The position numbers and the translations under genes were made by a program. The notes under the pieces were generated by a model. The model was not told the DNA's origin and did not search any database. It was given only the letters and a program-made list of their open reading frames with translations. A DNA stretch of 64,000 nt, taken from NCBI GenBank assembly GCA_036509255.1, contig DATCFY010000218.1:81429-145428 (forward strand). The letters are read 5' to 3'. The stretch's first letter is position 1. The number at the start of each line of letters is the position of its first letter. Source of the DNA: RYN-230 sp036509255 (GTDB lineage Bacteria; Actinomycetota; Actinomycetes; Streptosporangiales; Streptosporangiaceae). This document shows, one piece after another, positions 23,982 to 31,691 of the stretch.

Positions 23982-26045
23982 CTACTGGCGGGATAGCACC
24001 CGGGTGACCCCCGCGGCAATGGTTGTGGCGAGGATCCATCCTGCCGCGATGAGCGATGCTGCGAGCCAGTGGTGCCACCCGAGGGGATTGAAAGCGGTGC
24101 GTTGCCCGAACCCTGCGATGGGGAGCAGCAGGTCGAGCGCGTAAAGAAATGGATTGAACTCTGGCGCCTGGGTCTGGTCGAGTGGCGCTGGGTGGTCGGC
24201 AGCGAAAGCGGCAGTGCCGATCGCCAGCAGCACGGCCAGCCAGAGAGCCGCGCGTTGCGGACGGTACCCGTATCCCACGATGCAGTCCTGCAGGTAGCCC
24301 CAGATCTGCGACGGTGCGGAGAGCGTGCGTCGGCGCCTGCGCTGCTTGGCCAGCAGGACCGTGCGGGCATCACTGTCGTGTCCCATCCTGCGGTAAACAG
24401 CCGCCAGCTGCTCGTAGGGCTGAGGCTGGTAGCTGCCGGAGTCCCGGGCAATCCAGGGGAGGCGGGCGGCTGCGGGCAGGGGAGACGCCGCAGTCGTATA
24501 GGTGAATCCGTCCAACCGGACCGTGGCTGGCCACCGGCCAGGATCGTCGTGCAGTACCTCGACTGAAGCGTGCTGCAGATCCAGGATCCCCGTGATCGTG
24601 GTGCGGGCGTCTGTCCGCAGCGCCGTCGCCCGGACGAAACGCAGGTCGAGCCCGGCGCGGATAGCGGCCGCCTCGAAGGACAGCTCGCGGTTTATCCGTG
24701 CGTGGACCATGCTGACCGGCCCGTCGGCGATGAATTGGCCATCGCAGCTGACCCCCCCGCCCACGGTCATGCCTTCCGCATTCAACGTCCGCCCTGATGA
24801 GTTTGAAAGCCGGGCTGCCGTGAGGTGCAGGCCGGAGCCGATGCGTGCGTCCACGAGACGGATTTCGCCCTGCGCCATGAAATCCGAGCCGCAGAAGAAT
24901 CTCCCGGTCATCTCGAGGCGGTCCCCGAGCAGGGCCACCCCGCCGGGATTGAGCAGGCGTGCGCCGGTGAAGTTCGCGGAGCCCTGGATCCGCGCTCCGC
25001 CGATCTGGACCTCGCCGTGGGCGGCGAAGTTCTCCATGGCGTAGAGGCCGCTGTCGATCACGGTTCGGCCTGCGTTCAGCGCGATTCCGGAGGGATTGCG
25101 CAGCGTAGCGCCGTTAAGGCTGAGCCCGCCGCGGATGGTGGCACCCCGTAGCAGAACCTGGCCGTCGGCGGTGAATCCGCGGTTCAGCGCCAGTTCACCG
25201 TCGACGGTGACCCGCTCGGCCGCCAGCGCGACCTTCCCTGGATTTCGTAATGACGCGCCGGACATGGTGACCCCGCGGCCGATCTGGGCATCGGGGAAGC
25301 GGACCCCGCCGTCGGCGGTGAAGCCCTCCTGGCAGAAGACACCCCGCTGGACGATCACCCCATCCGCCGTGAGTGCCTGGCCTCCGGGATGGGACAGGTG
25401 CGCCCGGTCCAGCACCAGTCTTCCGCCTATGTGGGCGCCGGCCAGTACGCATTCGCCGTGGGCCGTCATGCCCACACAGACCAGCTCACGTTCGACCGTC
25501 AGGCTCACAGCCTTCAGCGCCGGATCACCGCGCAGTTCCGCCCCGGTGAGGGAAAGGATTCCGCTCACGTGCGTGCCGGTCAGGTCAACGCGGTCACGGA
25601 AACGGCATCTGTCCAGCAACAGCAAGCCATTGACCTGGGCATCTGGCATTTCCAACCCTGGCAGGCACGAGCCGGACAGGCTGACCCGCCGAAGCTGCGC
25701 TCCAGCCAGCCGAGGCTCCTCGTCCCAGAAGCAGCCCCGGAGCGAGGCGGCGTAGTTAACCTCGGCGAACGACAAATCCAGCTGGCCGGTGATCCGGGCG
25801 CCTGACAGCCGCACCGCGGGTACCCGCCCGGGCTCGACCGCTCGCGCCCCCAGCAGCAAGGCCGAGATCAGGTCAGCCCGGACGGACCGTTCCGGCCCCC
25901 ATCCGGCGCCGTCGGCCGGGTCATCCGGCACGCCGCCATCCGGCCGCAGATCGACCGATCCGGCCTGCGGGAACGCTTCCCAGAGCTCGGCCTCGGCAGC
26001 CGAGAGATCCGTGACGTCCACTGGCGGCTCCAGGAGCGGATGCAC
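23982..26045 (-). CDS. Membrane-anchored beta-solenoid repeat protein
   Basis: A 687-residue protein. After an acidic N-terminus (about 1-60) comes a long right-handed solenoid built of short strand repeats. Between about residues 235 and 480 these form five near-regular units of about 49 residues, each beginning FTADGxVxLxGAxIGGxLxLxGAxL and continuing NPGGxALxADRxxVxG. A basic linker follows, then two or three hydrophobic segments at the C-terminus (ALWLAVLLAIGTAAFAA, FLYALDLLLPIAGF, AASLIAAGWILATTI). No catalytic motif is visible; related actinobacterial proteins are often named membrane oxidoreductases without support. A scaffold or surface role is the best inference. Confidence 0.72.
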   Translation of the reverse strand: MHPLLEPPVDVTDLSAAEAELWEAFPQAGSVDLRPDGGVPDDPADGAGWGPERSVRADLISALLLGARAVEPGRVPAVRLSGARITGQLDLSFAEVNYAASLRGCFWDEEPRLAGAQLRRVSLSGSCLPGLEMPDAQVNGLLLLDRCRFRDRVDLTGTHVSGILSLTGAELRGDPALKAVSLTVERELVCVGMTAHGECVLAGAHIGGRLVLDRAHLSHPGGQALTADGVIVQRGVFCQEGFTADGGVRFPDAQIGRGVTMSGASLRNPGKVALAAERVTVDGELALNRGFTADGQVLLRGATIRGGLSLNGATLRNPSGIALNAGRTVIDSGLYAMENFAAHGEVQIGGARIQGSANFTGARLLNPGGVALLGDRLEMTGRFFCGSDFMAQGEIRLVDARIGSGLHLTAARLSNSSGRTLNAEGMTVGGGVSCDGQFIADGPVSMVHARINRELSFEAAAIRAGLDLRFVRATALRTDARTTITGILDLQHASVEVLHDDPGRWPATVRLDGFTYTTAASPLPAAARLPWIARDSGSYQPQPYEQLAAVYRRMGHDSDARTVLLAKQRRRRRTLSAPSQIWGYLQDCIVGYGYRPQRAALWLAVLLAIGTAAFAADHPAPLDQTQAPEFNPFLYALDLLLPIAGFGQRTAFNPLGWHHWLAASLIAAGWILATTIAAGVTRVLSRQ

Positions 26046-26166
26046 CCGTACACATCCCCGCCCGAGGCCAGTGGGGAAACGAGGTGAGGAAGAACTACGT
26101 TACAAGCGATCTTGGTTCAGTTCGGCGCACCGGGCAAGCGGCACCGGCTACGCAATGGCTTCCGGG

Positions 26167-26439
26167 TCAGCGGCGCGGCCGGTCCGGGGGCCGGCGGGGG
26201 CGGGTCTTGAGCAGCGCCAGGGCGGCGATGAGGGTGAACGTGACGATGTTGGCGGCGAACACGGCGGGCTGTGCGGCGAGCAGGCCGTAGGCCAGCCAGC
26301 CGAGGACCCCCGTGGCGAAAACGCCCAGGTAGGTATAGGAGATGTCGTCGGCGCGGCCACGGCGCCAGGTCCGCAGCAGCTGGGGGAGCCACGCGCCGGT
26401 CGTGAGCAGGCCGGACAGGAGTCCGAGCGTAATGATCAT
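26167..26439 (-). CDS. SemiSWEET/PQ-loop sugar transporter
   Basis: A 90-residue, three-helix membrane protein with the PQ-loop motif GAWLPQLLRTWRRGRADDIS in helix 1 and the helix 3 region FAANIVTFTLIAALALLKT. SemiSWEETs work as dimers and let sugars equilibrate across the membrane. Its ATG overlaps the stop of the LacI gene (ATGA), so regulator and transporter are made together. The C-terminus is a short Arg/Pro tail. Confidence 0.85.
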   Translation of the reverse strand: MIITLGLLSGLLTTGAWLPQLLRTWRRGRADDISYTYLGVFATGVLGWLAYGLLAAQPAVFAANIVTFTLIAALALLKTRPRRPPDRPRR

Positions 26440-27518
26440 GGCGGCTCAGGCGCGCGAACGGTACTGGCCCGGATGATCAGCCGGGTCGGATGGACCAGCC
26501 CGGTCCCGGTGCCCGGGGCGATCAGCCGGCAGGCGCAGTCCTGGCCCTGCTGGTAAAGGTCCTGGTGGACGGTGGTCAGCGGGGGAACCGCCCGCCCGGA
26601 CTCCTCGATGTCGTCAAAGCCGGTTACCGCCAGGTCGCGGGGAACGTCCAGGCCGAGTTCGCGGGCTGCTTGCAGCACTCCGAGCGCCAGCACATCGGTG
26701 CTGGCCAGCACCGCAGTGGGGCGTTCCGGGCCGGGCGGGCTGAGCAGGACGCGTCCCGCGGCGCTCCCGTCGGCGACACTGTGGCCGGGCTGCTCCCACA
26801 CCCGGACGGCCGAGGGTGGCAGGCCTGCTTCCGCGGCGGCACGCTGGTAGCCCAGCAGCCGCAGGCGGAACACCTCATAGCGGGCGCTGGCCTGCCTGGC
26901 CTGGTCGGCCCACCCGGTAAACCCGTCGGGATGCAGCCGCCAGGTCACGACGCCCAGCCTGCGATGACCGAGGTCGATGAGGTGGCGGGCGGCGGCCGCG
27001 GCGGCGGCATCGTTGTCGATCGTGACACAGTCCGCTCCCGCGGTGGCGGGTCCGCCGGACACCACCGTGGGCAGCCTGCGGCGCAGGGCCGCTGCCAGGG
27101 CCGGGTCATCGTCGGCCGGGGAATGGGCGATCAGCCCGTCGACGGCCGCGTCCCGGACCAGCCGCTCCGCGGTCTCCGCGGCGGCCGGGATGAGCTGCAG
27201 CGCCAGGCCGGCGGCGGCCGTCGCGGCGGTCACGCCATGCAGGAAGGAGACGGTACCCGGATCCCCGAACGCGTACGGCAGCGCCTCGGTGAGCAGCACC
27301 CCGAGCACGTCACTTCGGCCTCTCTTCAGTGCCCGCCCGGCTGCGCTGGGGCCGCCGTAGCCCAGTACTTCCGCGGTCGCGAGCACCCGCTGCCGGAGTT
27401 CCGCCGACAGCTGGTCAGGGTGGTTGTAGGCGTTGGACACCGTCATCCGGCTCACCCCGCACCGGGCCGCCACCTCAGCGAGCGTCACCCGCGCCCGGTC
27501 CCGCATCTCATCGCCCAC
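26436..27518 (-). CDS. LacI-family transcriptional regulator
   Basis: A 360-residue repressor: HTH and hinge at about residues 10-65 (VTLAEVAARCGVSRMTVSNA, then AAGRALKRGRSDVLGVLL) and a periplasmic-binding-protein-like sugar-binding domain (AAAVDGLIAHSPADDD, LIDLGHRRLGVVTWR, STDVLALGVLQAARELGLDV, VTGFDDIEES). The start is GTG 27518 or ATG 27506; neither has a strong ribosome-binding site. It is cotranscribed with the SemiSWEET gene, and the inverted repeat at 27526-27554 lies directly upstream, so autorepression relieved by a sugar is likely. Confidence 0.92.
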   Translation of the reverse strand: MGDEMRDRARVTLAEVAARCGVSRMTVSNAYNHPDQLSAELRQRVLATAEVLGYGGPSAAGRALKRGRSDVLGVLLTEALPYAFGDPGTVSFLHGVTAATAAAGLALQLIPAAAETAERLVRDAAVDGLIAHSPADDDPALAAALRRRLPTVVSGGPATAGADCVTIDNDAAAAAAARHLIDLGHRRLGVVTWRLHPDGFTGWADQARQASARYEVFRLRLLGYQRAAAEAGLPPSAVRVWEQPGHSVADGSAAGRVLLSPPGPERPTAVLASTDVLALGVLQAARELGLDVPRDLAVTGFDDIEESGRAVPPLTTVHQDLYQQGQDCACRLIAPGTGTGLVHPTRLIIRASTVRAPEPP

Positions 27519-27525
27519 AACATGA

Positions 27526-27554
27526 CTTTACCGATAAAGACTGTATCGGTAAAG
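27526..27554. promoter_or_regulatory. LacI-type operator
   Basis: CTTTACCGATA-AAGACTG-TATCGGTAAAG, a perfect 11-bp inverted repeat with a 7-base spacer, begins eight bases upstream of the LacI gene start. Each arm contains the TTTACCGATAAA-like core with a central CG, typical for LacI-family operators. It likely controls the lacI-semiSWEET operon and perhaps rightward transcription as well. Confidence 0.75.
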
Positions 27555-27651
27555 CCGTTAGGGAAGGTAGTCAGGCCCCTTGGCGCGGATCGGGCGGTGG
27601 AGCATGCATCGCACGAGGACCACCAGGTGTACCGGCGCTAGCCTGGCGGGC

Positions 27652-27930
27652 ATGACGGCGGCGAGCGACAGCGGGTTCCCGGGCCACGTGCGAGCCCTCA
27701 CCCAGGGGGACGTGCCCGCGTTAGTAGGGCTGACCCGTGATCGCGGGTGGAAGGCCGGGGAGGCGATGTGGCGGCTGGTCCTCGAGGCCGGTGACGGCTA
27801 CGGCATCGACGCCCCCGATGGCGGGCTGGCGGGTGCGGTGGCCCTCGCCCGGTACCCGCCCGGCCTGGCGGTGATCGGCATGGGAGAGCGAGACCAGATC
27901 TACGCCCTCGTGATGCAGGCGCTGGGCTGA
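27652..27930 (+). pseudogene. Truncated GNAT-family acetyltransferase
   Basis: The 92-residue frame reads VRALTQGDVPALVGLTRDRG and GGLAGAVALARYPPGLAVIGM, the N-terminal half of a GNAT domain, then runs into GERDQIYALVMQALG and stops. The acetyl-CoA-binding R/QxxGxG loop and later strands are missing, while the piece that follows may be the domain's end. It therefore looks like an internally deleted GNAT gene. The next 300 bases hold a broken methyltransferase, so the whole stretch appears to be decaying. Confidence 0.6.
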
Positions 27931-27946
27931 CCCTTTCCGGCTTCCC

Positions 27947-28251
27947 CGCGCAGCCGACATCGCCGATCTGGGCTGCGGCCCGGCCCGCGATGGTGCGGCG
28001 TTCGCGGACGCGGGGCATCGCGTCACCGGCATCGACCGCTCGGCGGGCATGCTGGCCATCGCGGCGAGGGCGCTCCCCGGCCGTGCGGTCCAGGCCGGCC
28101 TGCGTGCCTGCCGCTCACCGGCGGGAGCCTGGATGGGATCTGGTGCTGCGCGGCGCTGCTGCACGTGCCTCTGGACGAGACCATGACGGTCCTAGGCGAG
28201 ATGCGCCGCGTTCTGCGCCGCGGCGGCCATCTGGCGCTGGTCACCGCGTGA
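27947..28251 (+). pseudogene. SAM-dependent methyltransferase remnant, frameshifted
   Basis: Frame one gives IADLGCGPARDGAAFADAGH and VTGIDRSAGMLAIAARAL, the SAM-binding motifs I and II of a class I methyltransferase. At about 28106-28112 the family sequence continues in another frame: LPLTGGSLDGIWCCAALLHV, LGEMRRVLRRGGHLALV. One C appears lost in GCCTGCCG. The N-terminal part before motif I and the C-terminal half of the fold are absent. No start codon with a ribosome-binding site is visible. Confidence 0.7.
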
Positions 28252-28323
28252 CCCTCATCTGCGGCGATCACGCCGGAGGGCCGGACCGCGTGCCGTGTCG
28301 GAGGGGCACGGCAAGATGGGATT

Positions 28324-29076
28324 GTGGCCAGCAGCGAGAATGCGGGGTGGGAGGGAGACGATCGCGCGGTCCGCGTGATCCGCCCCGATCCGGGCATCCG
28401 GGTCGACACCTCCAGGTGGCCAGCCACGGTCCCGGCGGTGGAACAGCTGCTCTGCGAGGGCCTGGAACTGCCCGCCGGGCTGACCGTGCTGGTGGGGGAG
28501 AACGGTTCCGGGAAATCCACCGTCATGGAGCTGCTGGCCGAGGCGTGCGGGTTCAACCCGCAGGGCGGCTCGGCCCAGGCCCAGCTGTTCCGTCTCAGGG
28601 ACAGCGAACCGGGGGCCGGCGCGCAGCTGATCGTCGAGCGCGGTCCTCTCCGGCCCCGCTGGTCTTACTTCCTCCGCGCGGACACCATGCACAGCCTCTA
28701 CACCTATCTGGAAGAGCACCCTGGGCGGGCCCCGGAGCGCTTCCATGAGCTGAGCCACGGGGAGGGTTTCCTGGAGATCCTGCGCACCAGGGTCAACCAG
28801 CCGGGGTTCTACCTGATGGACGAGCCGGACGCGCCGCTGTCGTTCACGGCCAGCCTCGGGCTGGCCGGCCTGCTGCACGACCTGGCCGCTGAAGGGTCGC
28901 AGGCTGTCGTGGCCACCCACTCGCCGATCGTCGCCGCTGTTCCCGGCGCGGCCATCTGGGAGCTAGGCGACTGGGGCATCCGCACGTCCCGGTGGGAGGA
29001 CCTGCATATTGTCGGCGCCTGGCGCGGGTTCCTGGCCGACCCGGGCGCCTACTTCCGGCACCTGCTCAGCGACTGA
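28324..29076 (+). CDS. ABC-type AAA ATPase
   Basis: A 250-residue stand-alone ATPase of the SMC/ABC class. Visible are Walker A GENGSGKST (about residue 58), a signature-like LSHGEGFLEIL, Walker B FYLMDEPDAPLS, and the switch His in VVATHSPIVAAVPGA. The family includes predicted ATPases linked to nucleases or defence, but no partner gene is adjacent: upstream lie remnants and downstream a DUF1707 protein. The GTG start follows a spacer of 70 bases. Confidence 0.88.
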   Translation: MASSENAGWEGDDRAVRVIRPDPGIRVDTSRWPATVPAVEQLLCEGLELPAGLTVLVGENGSGKSTVMELLAEACGFNPQGGSAQAQLFRLRDSEPGAGAQLIVERGPLRPRWSYFLRADTMHSLYTYLEEHPGRAPERFHELSHGEGFLEILRTRVNQPGFYLMDEPDAPLSFTASLGLAGLLHDLAAEGSQAVVATHSPIVAAVPGAAIWELGDWGIRTSRWEDLHIVGAWRGFLADPGAYFRHLLSD

Positions 29077-29150
29077 TCCCGGCGCCTCCCAGGCCGCGCG
29101 CCGGAATCAGGACATGGAACGCGGCTCGGCCGTGGTCTAGCGTGGCGATT

Positions 29151-29765
29151 ATGGACGACGCGTCGATCCGGGTGTCGGATGCCGAACGCGAGCAGGCCGT
29201 GGTTGTGCTCCGCGAGCACCTGCTCGCGGGCCGCCTCACGCTGGACGAATTCTCCGAACGGGTTGAGGCGGCCCTCCAGGCCCGGGTGGGTAGCGAACTG
29301 GCGCGTGTCCAGGAAGACCTGCCCGCCGTGCCCTCCCGCATCTCCCGTCCCGGCCGCAAGCCAGCGCGCTTCACTACCGCGCTGCTCGGTCATGTCGCGC
29401 GGCGCGGACCGTTGCGGCTGCGCCGGTGGACCCTCGCCACCAGCGCTCTCGGCGACCTGGACCTGGATCTGCGCGAAGCCACCATCGACGGGCCGCAGAC
29501 CGCCGTAACCGTCCTCGTGGCTCTCGGTAACGCGGATATATACGTGCCGGAAGGCGTGAGCGTCGACGTCAGCGGGCTGACCATCTTCGGTCACCGCCGC
29601 GAGTGGGGCCGCGATACCGGCCGCCCGGACGCCCCGGTGGTGCGGGTCCGCGTTCTCGGCTGGTTCGGGACCGTGGATGTCTGGCGCGTGCCGCACGACA
29701 TGCGCGGGAGCTACAGCGATATCTTCCGGCAGCTCGAAGAGCGTCAGCGTCAGCTGCCCGGCTGA
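29151..29765 (+). CDS. DUF1707 protein with LiaF-like C-terminal domain
   Basis: A 204-residue protein. Residues 4-57 are the DUF1707/SHOCT-like helical domain (IRVSDAEREQAVVVLREHLL, LDEFSERVEAAL). Residues from about 95 on form a beta-rich domain like the C-terminus of LiaF/cell-wall-stress sensors (GDLDLDLREATIDG, VLVALGNADIYVPEGVSVDV). No membrane segment is present, unlike many DUF1707 proteins. The 3' end overlaps the convergent FMN oxidase gene by 16 bases. Confidence 0.85.
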   Translation: MDDASIRVSDAEREQAVVVLREHLLAGRLTLDEFSERVEAALQARVGSELARVQEDLPAVPSRISRPGRKPARFTTALLGHVARRGPLRLRRWTLATSALGDLDLDLREATIDGPQTAVTVLVALGNADIYVPEGVSVDVSGLTIFGHRREWGRDTGRPDAPVVRVRVLGWFGTVDVWRVPHDMRGSYSDIFRQLEERQRQLPG

Positions 29766-30973
29766 TACCACCCTGGTCGGGCCGCCCGGAGCAGGGACCG
29801 GTCGAGGTCCGCGAGGGTCGCCGCGCCGCACAGGGACATGGTGGTCCGCAGTTCGTCGCCGAGGATGTCGATCGCGTGCCGGACCCCCGCCTCCCCGGCC
29901 GCTGCGAGCCCGTAAAGATGAGCGCGGCCGACCAGGACCGCCCGGGCGCCGAGCGCCAGGGCGGTGACGATGTCGCTGCCCCGCCGGATCCCCGAATCGA
30001 AGAGCACCTCGACCCGGTCCCCGACCGCGTCGGCGATGCCGGGCAGGGCCTCGAGGGCCGCGGGGACGTGATCCAGCTGCCGTCCGCCGTGGTTGGAGAC
30101 GATGACGGCGTCGGCTCCGGCGTCGGCGGCCCGCCGGGCGTCGTCGGGACTCAGCACGCCCTTCAGGGCGATGGGGCCGTCCCACTCCTGGCGGATCCAG
30201 CCGAGATCCGCCCAGCCCACCGTGCCGTCGAACATCTCGCTGAGCCGTTGCCGGGAGGTCGGCCCGTTCATCGAGAGGTTGGGGAACCCCAGCGCCGGCG
30301 AGGTCAGGAAGTGCCAGGCCCAGGCAGGGTGGCGGGCGCCGTTGGCGACCGTGCGCAGCGTCAGCTCCGGGGTGGGCAGCACGATGCCGTGCCGCAGCTC
30401 GCGTTCCCGTTTGGAGCGCACGGCGGTGTCGGCGGTCAGCAGGAGAGCCTGGTACCCGGCCACCCGGGCCTGCGCGATCAGCTTCCTGGCGGCGGACCGG
30501 TCGCCCCAGAGGTAGAGCTGGAACCACAGCGGGCTGCCCTGGGCGGCGCCGGCGATGGCTTCGAGCGACTGCGTGGCGAGCGTCGAGACACCGTAGGGCA
30601 GCCCGGCCTGGCTGGCCGCGCGTGCCACCGCGAGCTCACCGTCGTGATGGAACATCCGCGGCGAGCCGACCGGCGAGAGGGCGAGTGGCAGCGGGATCCG
30701 CGTGCCCAGGACCGTCGTGGACGTATCCGGTCGGCTGACATCCCGCAGGACCCGGGGAACCAGTTCCACCTCGCTGAACGCCGCGCGGTTACGGCGCAGC
30801 GTCCACTCGTCCTCGCCGCCGCCCTCGAGATAGCCGACCGCGGCGGCGGGCAGCCGCAGCCGGGCCAGGCGGCGAAGGTCGCCGATGCTGTAACAGCGGG
30901 CCAGGGCCCGCACGCCGTACGGCGCGTCGCCCCGGGCGACGCGGACGAGCTCACGGATCTCGGACAGGTTCAC
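29750..30973 (-). CDS. FMN-dependent alpha-hydroxy-acid oxidase/dehydrogenase (LldD-like)
   Basis: A 407-residue TIM-barrel flavoprotein that oxidises L-lactate or related 2-hydroxy acids. Key sites are the substrate/FMN region GYLEGGGEDEWTLRRNRAAF, the catalytic His in VSNHGGRQLDHVPAALEALP with its Arg, and the FMN-phosphate site DSGIRRGSDIVTALALGARA. GTG 30973 has GAGGGGA upstream. It is the last gene of a tight minus-strand run (lipoprotein, MFS exporter, 4-TM protein, this enzyme; gaps of 4, 6 and 16 bases). Confidence 0.9.
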   Translation of the reverse strand: MNLSEIRELVRVARGDAPYGVRALARCYSIGDLRRLARLRLPAAAVGYLEGGGEDEWTLRRNRAAFSEVELVPRVLRDVSRPDTSTTVLGTRIPLPLALSPVGSPRMFHHDGELAVARAASQAGLPYGVSTLATQSLEAIAGAAQGSPLWFQLYLWGDRSAARKLIAQARVAGYQALLLTADTAVRSKRERELRHGIVLPTPELTLRTVANGARHPAWAWHFLTSPALGFPNLSMNGPTSRQRLSEMFDGTVGWADLGWIRQEWDGPIALKGVLSPDDARRAADAGADAVIVSNHGGRQLDHVPAALEALPGIADAVGDRVEVLFDSGIRRGSDIVTALALGARAVLVGRAHLYGLAAAGEAGVRHAIDILGDELRTTMSLCGAATLADLDRSLLRAARPGWYQPGS

Positions 30974-30989
30974 GACGAACGTCCCCTCG

Positions 30990-31685
30990 TCACCGGCTGC
31001 CGATCGCTGTCACCACGGCCATCACGAACGTGGCCAGGGCGGCCAGCCCGTGCCCGAACGGGATGACCGCCGCCGGGTACACCCGGGGCTTGCGGGGCCG
31101 GGGGGACGCGCCCGCGGGCAGGCTGGCGATCACCTCGTCGACGAGCCGCGCCGCCAGGGCCTCGTCGGTAAGCGCGCGGGCCAGCGTGGCGTCCGTGAGC
31201 CGGCCGTGTACGGCGTCGTGGGCGGGCGGCGGGAACAGGGCCGCGCTCTGCGAACCGCGCCCGGGGCGGTCAGCCTCCGGAAGGCCCGGGTCCGCCGGGT
31301 CCGCTGCGGGCTCCCCGGCCGGCCGGGGATACGGGGTCCACAACGTCACTGTGCAGATGCCCAGGCCGATCGCCGGGGTCAGCAGGACCACGGCCACCCA
31401 GGTCAGCGGGCTCCAGCCGGTGGCCACGAAGACGGCCCAGACCACCAGGCCAGTGAGGGCCAGGCTGAAGTGCCCGTACAGGACCCGGGGGGACAGGCCG
31501 TCCCGGACCGAGCGCTGCCGGCGCAGGGCACCGTGGATCACCAGGGACCGGAGCATGTAGGCGCCGATTCCGGCGGTGAACATCCAGGTCAGGAGCGTGG
31601 CGAGACCCAGCGCGCCGCTGTGTGCCGTGGGGGCCGCACTAGCCACGGTCCGCCACCCGCCAATCTGCCCGCAGGTCCCGGACAT
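30990..31685 (-). CDS. Four-helix membrane protein, paralogue of the 34707-35195 gene
   Basis: A 231-residue protein with four hydrophobic segments and a linker of about 70 residues between helices 3 and 4. It aligns by eye with the product at 34707-35195: TM1 LATLLTWMFTAGIGAYML, TM2 YGHFSLALTGLVVWAVFVAT, TM4 PFGHGLAALATFVMAVVTAIG. A His at the start of TM2 and one in TM4 are conserved in both, suggesting metal or haem contact, but no known family is recognised. The start could also be a GTG at about residue 14. Confidence 0.7.
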   Translation of the reverse strand: MSGTCGQIGGWRTVASAAPTAHSGALGLATLLTWMFTAGIGAYMLRSLVIHGALRRQRSVRDGLSPRVLYGHFSLALTGLVVWAVFVATGWSPLTWVAVVLLTPAIGLGICTVTLWTPYPRPAGEPAADPADPGLPEADRPGRGSQSAALFPPPAHDAVHGRLTDATLARALTDEALAARLVDEVIASLPAGASPRPRKPRVYPAAVIPFGHGLAALATFVMAVVTAIGSR

Positions 31686-31691
31686 GCCCGG

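Noticed and set aside
28324..29076. ATPase of a two-gene phage defence system
   Set aside because: No nuclease, reverse transcriptase or other effector gene lies next to it; the neighbours are remnants and a DUF1707 protein.
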